DNA of 64,000 nt from Rhodospirillaceae bacterium (lineage in GTDB: Bacteria > Pseudomonadota > Alphaproteobacteria > CACIAM-22H2), in the NCBI GenBank assembly GCA_022843945.1, contig JALHMR010000020.1, positions 1 to 64,000 on the forward strand. The letters run 5' to 3'. A program made the translations under genes and the position numbers. Of the stretch, positions 25,839-33,712 are shown one piece after another. The notes beneath the pieces are model-generated. The model saw nothing but the letters and a program-made list of their open reading frames with translations, was not told where the DNA came from and ran no database searches. Within the stretch, counting starts at the first letter, position 1, and every line of letters begins with the position of its first letter.

Positions 25839-26672
25839 GTGGACACCAGCGCAGCCGAAGCGATCCTGCGCGAGGCCGGACAGGCGGCGGACGAGGAGAT
25901 CGACCTCGCCCGCACCGCCCTGGCCTTCGCCGTCTGTAACCGCCCCCAGGCCGGCGAGGCGCGCTTTCACGACCATCTGCGCCAGCTCGTCAACGAGGTG
26001 ACGCAAGAGGCCGCCGGACAGCCCACCAGCCTGGCGACGCAGGCCGCTTCCCTGCGCGCCGTGCTCGTGGAACGGCACGGCTACCGCGGTGACCGCGAGA
26101 GCTACGACGATCTGAGCAACGCCGACCTGTCGCAGGTCATCGAGCGCAAGCGCGGCCTGCCGGTGGCGCTCTCGATCCTCTGGCTCCATGCCGGGCGCGG
26201 CCAGGGCTGGGCGGTCGACGGCCTCAATTTCCCCGGCCATTTCATCCTTCGTCTCGAGGCCGCCGGCGGCGAGCGGCTGATCCTCGATCCGTTCAACGAC
26301 GGCCAGATCCTCGACACCAACAACCTGCGCGCCTTGCTCAAATCCTTCGCCGGCGAGAAAGCCGAGCTCGATTCAGCGCATTACCAGGCCCTGCCCAACC
26401 GGGCGATCCTCCTGCGCCTGCAGAACAACATCAAGATCCGGCTGCTCAACGCCAACGCCTACGACCAGGCGCTGCCGGTGATCGAGCGTATGCTGATGGT
26501 GGCGCCCAAGGACGCGGCGCTGTGGCGCGAGGCCGGGCTGGTCCATCGCCAGCTCGAGAACCTGCGCGCCGCCATCACCTGCCTCGAAAACGCTTCCGGC
26601 CTTGCAGAGCTGCCCGCGGCGCGGCAACGTATCGCCGCCGAGATCGCGGCGCTCAAGAACAAGCTCAACTAG
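25839..26672 (+). CDS. SirB1-family protein (transglutaminase-like plus TPR)
   Basis: 277 residues. The SirB1 N-terminal domain shows [25 protein letters not shown] and [13 protein letters not shown], a transglutaminase-like fold. The C-terminus carries TPR-type helices ([20 protein letters not shown], then [19 protein letters not shown]). Biochemical role unknown. GTG start at 25839, 10 bp after the BON gene and 17 bp before gshB, suggests a run of cotranscribed genes. Confidence 0.87.
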   Translation: MDTSAAEAILREAGQAADEEIDLARTALAFAVCNRPQAGEARFHDHLRQLVNEVTQEAAGQPTSLATQAASLRAVLVERHGYRGDRESYDDLSNADLSQVIERKRGLPVALSILWLHAGRGQGWAVDGLNFPGHFILRLEAAGGERLILDPFNDGQILDTNNLRALLKSFAGEKAELDSAHYQALPNRAILLRLQNNIKIRLLNANAYDQALPVIERMLMVAPKDAALWREAGLVHRQLENLRAAITCLENASGLAELPAARQRIAAEIAALKNKLN

Positions 26673-26689
26673 CACCGGAACACACCCTC

Positions 26690-27628
26690 ATGGCCCTGGC
26701 TGTCGCCATCCAGATGGATCCGATCGATCGCATCGATATCGATGCCGATTCGACCTTCGCCCTCGCCCTCGAGGGCCAGAAACGCGGCCATCGACTCTGG
26801 CACTACCTGGTGCAGGACCTGACCTTCGCCCACGGCAAGGTGCGCGCCCAGGCGCGGCGGCTCACGGTCAAGCGCGAGAAGGGCAACCATTTCACGCTGG
26901 GCGCCTTCGAGAGGCTCGATCTCGCCAGCATGGACGTGATCCTGATGCGCCAGGATCCGCCCTTCGACATGGCCTACATCACGGCGACGCACGTGCTGGA
27001 GCACATCCATCCCAGGACGCTGGTGGTCAACGATCCGGCGGAGGTGCGCAACGCGCCCGAGAAGCTGTTCGTCACTCATTTCCCCGACCTGATGCCTCCC
27101 ACGCTCATCGCCTCGGACCGCGCCGAAATTGACGCCTTCCGCGCCGAGCACAAGGACATCATCGTCAAGCCGCTCTTCGGCAACGGTGGCGCCGGCGTCT
27201 TCCACATCCGGCCCGACGACGAGAACCTGGGCTCACTGCTCGAGATGTTCACCAGCATGAGCCGCGAACCGGTGATCGTGCAGCGCTACCTGCCGGAAGT
27301 CCGCCAGGGCGACAAGCGCATCATCCTGGTCGACGGCAAGGCCGCCGGCGCCATCACGCGCGTGCCCGCAAAGGGCGAGGCGCGGGCCAATCTGCATGTC
27401 GGCGGCACCGCGGTGAAGTCGACGCTGACCAAGCGCGAGCAGCAGATCTGCGAGGCTATTGGCCCGGAACTGTCGAAGCGCGGCATGATCTTCGTCGGCA
27501 TCGACGTGATCGGCGACTACCTCACCGAGATCAACGTCACCTCGCCGACCGGCATCCAGCAGATCGACCGCTTCGACGGCGTCAACCTGTCGGCCCAGAT
27601 CTGGGACGCGATCGAGCGCAAGCGCTAG
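26690..27628 (+). CDS. gshB: Glutathione synthetase
   Basis: 312 residues; joins gamma-glutamylcysteine and glycine using ATP. N-terminal [25 protein letters not shown] is the prokaryotic GSH-S signature. The ATP-grasp domain has [15 protein letters not shown] and the C-terminal [21 protein letters not shown]. Start ATG at 26690 rather than an upstream codon inside the SirB1-like gene. Stop at 27628 lies 19 bp from the convergent extensin-like gene. Confidence 0.97.
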   Translation: MALAVAIQMDPIDRIDIDADSTFALALEGQKRGHRLWHYLVQDLTFAHGKVRAQARRLTVKREKGNHFTLGAFERLDLASMDVILMRQDPPFDMAYITATHVLEHIHPRTLVVNDPAEVRNAPEKLFVTHFPDLMPPTLIASDRAEIDAFRAEHKDIIVKPLFGNGGAGVFHIRPDDENLGSLLEMFTSMSREPVIVQRYLPEVRQGDKRIILVDGKAAGAITRVPAKGEARANLHVGGTAVKSTLTKREQQICEAIGPELSKRGMIFVGIDVIGDYLTEINVTSPTGIQQIDRFDGVNLSAQIWDAIERKR

Positions 27629-27646
27629 GTCGTTTGATGCCTTCGG

Positions 27647-28297
27647 TCACGCCCCGCAATGCGGGCGGGGGCCGATGTCGAGATGGAAGTGGTCGTGATG
27701 CTCGCTGTCGCTGCGCGGCGTGAGCACCACGCTGAAGATCGAGCAGGCGCCCTTAGCCACCTCCTCCAGGAAGCGCGAGCGCGGGCCGGCGTTCTTCCAG
27801 TGCTCCTTGATGCTGATGCGGATATTGCCTTCGAGCTCGAAGCCGGCGATGTCGAGGGCCAGCCCCCTGGCGTGCTCGGAGAGCCGCCGCGTGCCGCGGA
27901 TGTTGCGGCAATCGTAGGCGCCGAAATGGTTGATGCGGGCGAGCTTGCGCCGGAAGTGGCGCTGGGCCGCCGGCTGCACCACCTGGGTCTCGAAATCGCT
28001 CAGCGCCACGGCCAGCGGGCAGGCCAGGGTCGCCGGCTTGTCGAGCGCCACCGAGGAGCGCGTCAGGCTGACCCCGTTGGTCAGCTGGCAGCCGTTGCTG
28101 GAGGCGCGTTCCGCGACGATCTCGAACGCGGCCCCAACCGCCGCCAGTCTCTCCAGGCATTGCAGCCCGCTGGGCGGCTTCAGCCGTATGGCCGACTCCG
28201 GCGGCGGGCTCGGCGGAGCCACGACACGCGGCGCGCAGCCCGCCAGCAAGGCGAGCAGCACGACTCCGGCTGCCCGACAGGCGAAGCGAAGATCCAT
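27647..28297 (-). CDS. Extensin-like family lipoprotein
   Basis: About 216 residues. Signal peptide with lipobox LLAGC at residues 16-20, a short Pro-rich linker, then the extensin-like C-terminal domain: RINHFGAYDCRNIRG, SEHARGLALDIAGF and DSEHHDHFHLDIGP. The His/Asp pattern SEHA...D and HDHFHLD is that of the D-Ala-D-Ala carboxypeptidase/VanY-like metal site, so a peptidoglycan-related role is likely. ATG at 28295-28297 is chosen because it starts the signal peptide directly; upstream in-frame sequence overlaps the LLM promoter region. Confidence 0.86.
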   Translation of the reverse strand: MDLRFACRAAGVVLLALLAGCAPRVVAPPSPPPESAIRLKPPSGLQCLERLAAVGAAFEIVAERASSNGCQLTNGVSLTRSSVALDKPATLACPLAVALSDFETQVVQPAAQRHFRRKLARINHFGAYDCRNIRGTRRLSEHARGLALDIAGFELEGNIRISIKEHWKNAGPRSRFLEEVAKGACSIFSVVLTPRSDSEHHDHFHLDIGPRPHCGA

Positions 28298-28398
28298 CGC
28301 GGAAACAAACCCCTTACGGCGACTCGGCGCGTCCAGCGAACTATACGAGACAGGCAATTCGCTGTGAATCTTCTCACAGACATCCACGACCGGCCGGG

Positions 28399-28428
28399 TT
28401 GACCGCCGCCGCACCGGCAGCGCATAAT
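28399..28428 (+). promoter_or_regulatory. Candidate sigma-70 promoter of the LLM-marR operon
   Basis: TTGACC at 28399-28404, an 18-base spacer, CATAAT at 28423-28428. It is followed 10 bp later by a perfect palindrome and then the ribosome binding site, a classical repressor-controlled layout. Confidence 0.6.
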
Positions 28429-28438
28429 CCCGGCAATA

Positions 28439-28458
28439 TTACTTGCAAACGCAAGTAA
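28439..28458. promoter_or_regulatory. Perfect palindromic operator, probably for the MarR regulator
   Basis: TTACTTGC-AAAC-GCAAGTAA: 8-bp perfect arms with a 4-bp centre, between the promoter and the LLM gene start. A symmetric site of this size over the transcription start is typical of MarR-family dimers. The only regulator in the operon is the MarR protein at 29545, so autoregulation is inferred. Confidence 0.75.
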
Positions 28459-28475
28459 CTTCACGGGAGGCGGCC

Positions 28476-29528
28476 ATGCAGTTCGGTTACTTCACACTCA
28501 GCGACAATCGCTATCCGAACAACCCGCGCACGCCCGAGCAGTTCGTCGAGGAGATTTACCGCCAGGCCCTGCACGCCGAGACCATCGGCCTCAACTCCGC
28601 CTGGATCGGCGAGCATCATTTCAACCTGCTCGGCGTCAACCCCTGCCCCAACATCCTGCTGGCCAAGCTGGCCGGCGCCACGACCCGCATCCGCCTCGCC
28701 CCGGCCGTGGTGCTGCTGCCGGTGCATCATCCGCTGCACGTGGCCGAGGAATGGGCGACGCTCGATCTGCTATCAGGCGGACGGGTGGATTTCGCCGCTG
28801 GGCGCGGCTACGACCGGCTGGAATACGAGCCCTTCCAGGCTGACTTCCAGAACTCCGCCGAGCTCTTCGCCGAGGGCCTGGAGATCCTGTGGCGGTCCTG
28901 GACCGAGAAAGGCAAGTGGTCGCACAAGGGCAAGCACTACCAGTTCGAGAATATCGAGGTGCGGCCCAAGCCCCGCCAGGACCCGTTGCGGCCCTACGTT
29001 GCCTGCTTCTCGCGCATGTCGATGGAGCTCGCGGCCCGGAACGACTGGAACATCATCTTCGCGCCCTTCGCCGCCGCCATGGTCTACGGCAGCCTGGCCC
29101 AGGGTGTGGACGCCTATCGCCAGGAAGCGGCACGCTTCGGCAAGCAGCCGCGCCGCGCCATGTGCAGCTATTTCTGCCACATCGCCGACACCAAGGCGGA
29201 AGAGGATTACGGCCGCGAGGCGCTGATCCGCTATTTCAAGGATGCGCTGATCGCCGCCTTTCCGTCGGACGCCAAGACCGTGCCGCCGACGCTCAAGTAC
29301 TTCCTGGAGATCGTCGACATCCTCAAGAACATGAAGGCGGAGAGCCTGACCTCGAAGTCGATCCTCACCGGCAGCCCGCAGAAGATCATCGACGATCTCA
29401 AGCAGGTCGAGAAGGCGGGCATCTCCGAGGTCATTCTTTATTTCAATTACGGGCTCAAGCCCTACAACATGGTCATCGAGCAGATGGACCGCTTCGCCGC
29501 CGAGATCATGCCGGCCTTCGCGCGCTAG
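28476..29528 (+). CDS. LLM-class flavin-dependent oxidoreductase
   Basis: About 350 residues; luciferase-like TIM-barrel monooxygenase. Signatures are NSAWIGEHHFNLLG, RIRLAPAVVLLPVHHPLHVAEEWATLDLLSGGR (two adjoining segments) and FAAGRGYDR near residue 110. It uses reduced flavin from a partner reductase; the substrate is not predictable. ATG at 28476 follows a strong GGGAGG. It is cotranscribed with marR 16 bp downstream, which suggests induction by its substrate or a toxic compound. Confidence 0.93.
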   Translation: MQFGYFTLSDNRYPNNPRTPEQFVEEIYRQALHAETIGLNSAWIGEHHFNLLGVNPCPNILLAKLAGATTRIRLAPAVVLLPVHHPLHVAEEWATLDLLSGGRVDFAAGRGYDRLEYEPFQADFQNSAELFAEGLEILWRSWTEKGKWSHKGKHYQFENIEVRPKPRQDPLRPYVACFSRMSMELAARNDWNIIFAPFAAAMVYGSLAQGVDAYRQEAARFGKQPRRAMCSYFCHIADTKAEEDYGREALIRYFKDALIAAFPSDAKTVPPTLKYFLEIVDILKNMKAESLTSKSILTGSPQKIIDDLKQVEKAGISEVILYFNYGLKPYNMVIEQMDRFAAEIMPAFAR

Positions 29529-29544
29529 GCTGGCGCGTTCGCGG

Positions 29545-29991
29545 ATGTTCGACCTCGGCCAGTACCTTCCCTACCTGATCAACCGCGCCGGCGCGCGCCT
29601 GGCCGTGGCCTTCGGCCAGGAGATCCGGCGCCACGGCGTCACGCTCCAGGAATGGCGGGTGATGGCGGCCCTGGCGGCGCACGGCGCCCAGCGCCTGTCC
29701 GACCTGGCGGCGTTGACCTCGATCGAGCTGTCGACCCTGTCGCGGCTGATCGGCCGCATGGCGCGCTCCGGCCTGCTGACCCGCTCGCGCGCCGAGGGCG
29801 ACCGGCGCGAGATCGCGGTCAGGCTGACAGCCAGGGGCACAGGCCTGACACGCACCATCATCACCACCGCCAAGCGCTACGAACGCCTGTCGCTGCGCGG
29901 CATCAGCAAATCCGAAGAGGACCAGCTCAAGCGCCTGCTGGTGCGGGTCTACGGCAATCTCGGAACGCTGGAGCCGGCGCCTCAGCGGTAG
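29545..29991 (+). CDS. MarR family transcriptional regulator
   Basis: 148 residues. Winged helix with the recognition region LSDLAALTSIELSTLSRLI and wing GLLTRSRAEGDRREIAVRLT, the DxRxxxLxLT signature of MarR proteins. N- and C-terminal helices give the dimer interface. It probably binds the palindrome at 28439-28458 and responds to a small phenolic or related ligand. The 3' end overlaps the convergent cupin remnant by 10 bp. Confidence 0.93.
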   Translation: MFDLGQYLPYLINRAGARLAVAFGQEIRRHGVTLQEWRVMAALAAHGAQRLSDLAALTSIELSTLSRLIGRMARSGLLTRSRAEGDRREIAVRLTARGTGLTRTIITTAKRYERLSLRGISKSEEDQLKRLLVRVYGNLGTLEPAPQR

Positions 29992-30301
29992 AACACCGCC
30001 AGCCAGACCGTCGGCACCGCGGGGTCCGTCCACTCGACACGGTGGCGGGTATGCGCCGGTAGGTCGATGAAATCCCCGGTCTTCAGAAGCCGCGGTCTGT
30101 TTCGCCTTCGATCAGCAGCCGCGCGGCACCGGACAGCACCACCACCCACTCGCCCTCGTCCTGGTCGTACCAGAAGCCGGGCGGGCTTGCCTGGCCGGTG
30201 GAGACGATGCGCTCGACGCGCACGTGGGCGGCACGCAGCAGCGGCGTGACCACTTCGTCAGGCACGGTTCCGCGCGGCAGGTCGGCCAGCAGATTTCTCA
30301 T
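29982..30301 (-). pseudogene. Cupin-domain protein broken by a -1 frameshift
   Basis: The first frame reads MRNLLADLP ... WYDQDEGEWVVVLSGAARLLIEGETDRGF and then hits TGA near 30084. The next frame continues without a gap as LKTGDFIDLPAHTRHRVEW and TDPAVPTVWLAVFYR to a stop at 29982. Together they make a normal small cupin of about 107 residues with its HRVEWT strand. One missing C in GGC(C)TTCTG near 30090 explains the break. ATG at 30299-30301 overlaps the upstream YkvA stop (ATGA). It is either a recent pseudogene or a sequencing error. Confidence 0.8.
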
Positions 30302-30675
30302 ATCGCCTCGGGCCAGAACAGCCACAGCAGCAAGGAAGCGGTCGCGATCCATAGTACGACGATCGCTGCCGCTCCCGCTCGGCTGGCCGGCCGGCTCTCG
30401 GCCGCCAGGGCGGCGGCGCGAGCCTCGGCCATGACCTCGACGGGAACGAGTCGCACCACGAGCATGAGGCCGAGCGGCAGCAGGATCAGCTCGTCGAGAT
30501 AGCCGAGCACGGGAATGAAATCGGGGATGAGATCGATCGGGCTCAGCGCGTAGGCGGCGATGAACAGGGCCAGCGCCCGGGCGTACCAGGGCGTGCGCGG
30601 ATCACGCGCCGCGAGATAGACGGCGTGCGCATCGCGCTTGAGGCCTCGCGCCCAGTCCCGCAGACGGCCGGCCAT
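30298..30675 (-). CDS. YkvA/DUF1232 membrane protein
   Basis: 125 residues. The DUF1232 signature RDPRTPWYARALALFIAAYA followed by LSPIDLIPDFIPVLGYLDEL is clear, with a C-terminal transmembrane helix (AAIVVLWIATASLLLWLF). Function unknown. It is the first gene of a short unit with the cupin, coupled by a 4-bp overlap. Confidence 0.9.
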   Translation of the reverse strand: MAGRLRDWARGLKRDAHAVYLAARDPRTPWYARALALFIAAYALSPIDLIPDFIPVLGYLDELILLPLGLMLVVRLVPVEVMAEARAAALAAESRPASRAGAAAIVVLWIATASLLLWLFWPEAI

Positions 30676-30733
30676 CGTTCACACCCGGCAGCGATTGTCC
30701 CGCGCCAGTGTAACGACAGCCGGGCCGGCGGTT

Positions 30734-31018
30734 TCACCGGTGACGGCTGACCTTGCGCCCCAGCTTGCGCAGCTCCGTCTTCGCCTGGCTCAGCACCTTC
30801 TTCGCGGCCTTCGGCAGCTCGCGACCGCCGCGATTGATATAGAAGGTCAGCATCGACAGGGCGGACTGGTACGCGCTCACCTTGCGACGCCGACGCGGGG
30901 TGGCCTTGGCGCGGCCGACGGCACGGCGCTTCAGCGGCGCCTTGCGCGCGACGTTGCGGCGAACGGCAGGCCCACGCGCGCGGACCTTGCGAGGAGCGGA
31001 TTTGCGTTTGACGGCCAT
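30734..31018 (-). CDS. Small highly basic protein (DUF3175-like)
   Basis: 94 residues. The N-terminal half is a Lys/Arg/Ala-rich histone-H1-like tail (KRKSAPRKVRARGPAVRR). The C-terminal half is an ordered helix pair SALSMLTFYINRGGRELPKA and AKKVLSQAKTELRKLGRK. From memory that helical core matches the DUF3175 family; this should be checked. Nucleic-acid binding is inferred from charge alone. ATG at 31016-31018 has an excellent GGAGGAAT upstream, which supports a real gene. Confidence 0.75.
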   Translation of the reverse strand: MAVKRKSAPRKVRARGPAVRRNVARKAPLKRRAVGRAKATPRRRRKVSAYQSALSMLTFYINRGGRELPKAAKKVLSQAKTELRKLGRKVSRHR

Positions 31019-31124
31019 GGGTATTCCTCCGTGTGACCCTGACCATAACGCCAAGGCTCAGCTTCGGTTCCTCCCTCGACGGCCTTTACCGCAGTCTGTA
31101 GCGTAGCTCCTTCAGGGGGTTACG

Positions 31125-32642
31125 ATGGTTGCCCGCGTCACTACGGTCGCATTCCAGGGGATCGACGTTGTCGATGTCGATGTCCAGGTGCATATCGGCG
31201 GCGGGCTGCCGGCGTTTGCCGTGGTCGGGCTGCCCGACAAGACCGTGGCCGAGGCGCGCGAGCGGGTGCGCGCCGCTCTTGCCGCGCTCGGCTTGGCCAT
31301 GCCGCCCAAGCGCATCACCGTCAATCTGTCGCCCGCCGACCTGATGAAAGAGGGCAGCCATTACGACCTGCCGATCGCGCTGGGTCTGCTGGCGGCGATG
31401 GGCGTGATCGAGAGCGAGGCGCTGACGGGCTACATGGCGCTGGGCGAGCTGGCGCTGGACGGCAAGCTGACGCCGGTGGCCGGCGCGCTCGCCGCAGCGA
31501 TCGGCGCCAACCAGCGCGGCCGCGGCCTGATCTGCCCGGCGGCCTGCGGCGGTGAAGCGGCCTTCGCTGGCGCCGAGGTGCTCGCCCCTGAATCGCTGCT
31601 CGCCCTGCTCAATCATTTCAAGGGCGCCCAGGTCCTCACCCCGCCGACGCCGAAGATGGAGACCAGCACGGCGGCAATTCCCGATCTCAGGGACATCAAG
31701 GGTCAGGAGACGGCCAAGCGCGCGCTCGAAGTCGCCGCTGCCGGCGCGCATCATCTCCTGATGATCGGCCCGCCGGGCGCCGGCAAGTCGATGCTCGCCC
31801 AGCGCCTGCCCGGCATCCTGCCGCCGCTGGAACCGGCCGAGGCGCTCGAGGTCAGCATGATCCACTCGGTCGCCGGACTGTTGCTCGATGGCGGCCTGTC
31901 GCGCCAGCGGCCGTTCCGCTCGCCCCACCACTCCGCCTCGATGCCGGCCCTGATCGGCGGCGGTGTGCGCGCCAAGCCGGGCGAGATATCGCTCGCCCAT
32001 CTCGGCGTGCTGTTTCTCGACGAGCTTCCCGAATTCGCACGGGCCGCGCTGGAGGCTCTGCGACAGCCGCTCGAATCCGGGCGCGCGGTGGTGGCGCGGG
32101 CCAACGCGCACATCACCTATCCCGCCCGCGTGCAGCTGGCGGCGGCGATGAATCCCTGCCGCTGCGGTTATCTCGACGACCCGGCGCAGGCCTGCGGCCG
32201 GGCGCCCAAATGCGCGGCCGAGTACCAGTCCAAGATCTCGGGCCCGCTCTTCGACCGCATCGATCTCCATGTCGACGTGCCGGCCGTGACCGCCGCCGAC
32301 CTCGCCCTGCCGCCGCCCGCCGAATCCTCGGCCGACATCGCGGTCCGGGTGGCGAAAGCGCGGCGAATCCAGACCGAACGTGTGCGGCACCTGGCCGAAG
32401 ATCGCCGGCCGCGCACCAATGCCGAGCTCGACGGCGAGTTGCTGGAAGAGCTGGCGGCCCCCGAGCCCGCCGGCCGCAAGCTGCTGACCGAGGCGGCCGA
32501 GCGCTTGCGCCTCTCCGCCCGTGGATACCACCGGGTGTTGCGCGTCGCCCGCACCCTGGCCGACCTCGAAGGCGCGACCACCGTCGCCCGCCTGCACGTC
32601 GCCGAAGCCCTCTCCTATCGCCGTCTCGCCCTACCTCGCTGA
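31125..32642 (+). CDS. yifB: YifB/ComM family Mg-chelatase-like AAA+ ATPase
   Basis: 505 residues, full length. The N-terminal chelatase-like domain starts with FQGIDVVDVDVQVHIGGGLP and AVVGLPDKTVAEARERVRAA. The AAA+ module has Walker A GPPGAGKSM at about 214 and Walker B-like GVLFLDELPEF. A Cys-rich patch NPCRCGY...PKCAAEY and the C-terminal YHRVLRVARTLADLEG follow. ComM is a helicase that helps branch migration during natural transformation. Its last 486 bp (32157-32642) are duplicated in degraded form at 41287-41767 across the cox cluster. Confidence 0.96.
   Translation: MVARVTTVAFQGIDVVDVDVQVHIGGGLPAFAVVGLPDKTVAEARERVRAALAALGLAMPPKRITVNLSPADLMKEGSHYDLPIALGLLAAMGVIESEALTGYMALGELALDGKLTPVAGALAAAIGANQRGRGLICPAACGGEAAFAGAEVLAPESLLALLNHFKGAQVLTPPTPKMETSTAAIPDLRDIKGQETAKRALEVAAAGAHHLLMIGPPGAGKSMLAQRLPGILPPLEPAEALEVSMIHSVAGLLLDGGLSRQRPFRSPHHSASMPALIGGGVRAKPGEISLAHLGVLFLDELPEFARAALEALRQPLESGRAVVARANAHITYPARVQLAAAMNPCRCGYLDDPAQACGRAPKCAAEYQSKISGPLFDRIDLHVDVPAVTAADLALPPPAESSADIAVRVAKARRIQTERVRHLAEDRRPRTNAELDGELLEELAAPEPAGRKLLTEAAERLRLSARGYHRVLRVARTLADLEGATTVARLHVAEALSYRRLALPR
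32157..32642 (+). repeat. yifB 3' end, intact copy of a direct duplication
   Basis: Matches 41287-41767 in the same orientation. By direct reading, the first 244 bp (32157-32400) differ at five positions. The last 242 bp differ at roughly 35 positions, mostly third codon bases, plus a 5-bp gap in the other copy. The two copies bracket the complete cox cluster. Confidence 0.95.
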
Positions 32643-32696
32643 CAGCGTCGCGCTGAGCTCACCCTTAAGCCCCCGGAACCGATGGCTTCGCGCGCC

Positions 32697-32717
32697 GGCA
32701 GAAAGGCAATGCGTCTA
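32697..32717 (+). repeat. 21-bp boundary repeat, left copy
   Basis: GGCAGAAAGGCAATGCGTCT plus A, matching 41266-41286 at 19 of 21 positions in direct orientation. It lies 55 bp after the intact yifB stop. The right copy directly abuts the broken yifB fragment, so this pair may mark the ends of the inserted DNA. Confidence 0.75.
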
Positions 32718-32813
32718 GGTGATTGAACAATCGCGGCGAATTGTATCCGCCCAAGTTTGGGCGCCCGAGGGCTTCCTCCCGGCCGGACTGGGCGCGCTAG
32801 AACACGCAGTGGT

Positions 32814-33698
32814 TTAGAGCGCTTCAACTCTGCCGAGACACTCCGGGCCGACCGGGTGATCTGGCCTGGCGGTAACGGTAGGTGATTCTTCGCCCTTTGC
32901 CCGACTGCCCCGCCGACGCCGCTCGACAATTTCGGCCAGTATCGACAGGGCTATCTCGGCCGGCTCGATGCTATGGATGTCGAGTCCGGCTGGAGCCTTC
33001 AGGCGGCTGAGGCGGGTTTCGGGCATTCCTTGCTCGCGGAGCTGCTCGCACAGCACCTTGGCCTTGCGGCGGCTGCCGACGAAAGCGACATAGGCAGCGG
33101 CGCTCGCCAGTGCCGCCCCGAGAGCCTCGCGATCACGCTTGCCTTGGGTCGAGACGACGACCCAGTCCTCGGGTGCGATGCGCAAGGCTTCGAGGTCGAA
33201 GCCGGCAGTGATTTCATCGGCATCCGGGAAGGCGGCACGATCTTCGGCGAGTGCGGCGATCGCCACCCGATAGCCGAGACGCGGAGCAAGATCGCTGACG
33301 GCGAGGGCGACGGCTGAGGCACCGCACACCACGATGCGCGGCGGGCGGCGCAGGGGCTCGACAAACAGGTCGACCGTACCGCCGCTTGGGCAGGCACTGC
33401 GATGCAGCTCCGTGCCGTCGACATCGACGATGGCGGTGACGTCCTCCTTCGGCTTGACGCGGATAAGGCGCGCGCGTCCTTCCTTCAGCACCGCCGCCGC
33501 AGTCTGGCGCAGGGCGCGCTGCACGCAGCCACCACCGAGGAAGCCCCGCACTGTGCCGTCATTCAGGATCACCGCTTTGGCGCCCGCCTTGGCGGAGGTC
33601 GCGTTCTCGGTGCGCACGACGGTGGCGACGCAGAAATCCTCGCCCTTCTGCCGCAGCGCGGCGATAAGCTCGAAAATGTCGTCGGGATGAACGGTCAT
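32814..33698 (-). CDS. coxF: XdhC/CoxF family molybdoenzyme maturation factor
   Basis: About 294 residues. The N-terminal XdhC domain has ATVVRTENATSAKAGAKAVI and GFLGGGCVQRAL, the CxC-less GGGC cysteine motif. The C-terminal Rossmann domain has IVVCGASAVALAVSDLAPRLGY and YVAFVGSRRKAKVL, ending near GLDIHSIEPAEIALSILAEIV. XdhC/CoxF/CoxI proteins insert or sulfurate the Mo-cofactor. As the last gene of coxCMSLDE it is most simply CoxF, but CoxI is possible. ATG at 33696-33698 has GGAGGA upstream, 14 bp after coxE. Confidence 0.87.
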   Translation of the reverse strand: MTVHPDDIFELIAALRQKGEDFCVATVVRTENATSAKAGAKAVILNDGTVRGFLGGGCVQRALRQTAAAVLKEGRARLIRVKPKEDVTAIVDVDGTELHRSACPSGGTVDLFVEPLRRPPRIVVCGASAVALAVSDLAPRLGYRVAIAALAEDRAAFPDADEITAGFDLEALRIAPEDWVVVSTQGKRDREALGAALASAAAYVAFVGSRRKAKVLCEQLREQGMPETRLSRLKAPAGLDIHSIEPAEIALSILAEIVERRRRGSRAKGEESPTVTARPDHPVGPECLGRVEAL

Positions 33699-33712
33699 CG
33701 CATCCTCCAAAA

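Noticed and set aside
32748-32763. CGCCCAA-GT-TTGGGCG palindrome as a terminator between yifB and coxF
   Set aside because: The 2-base loop and lack of a T run on either strand make it a poor terminator; kept only as a possible dyad.
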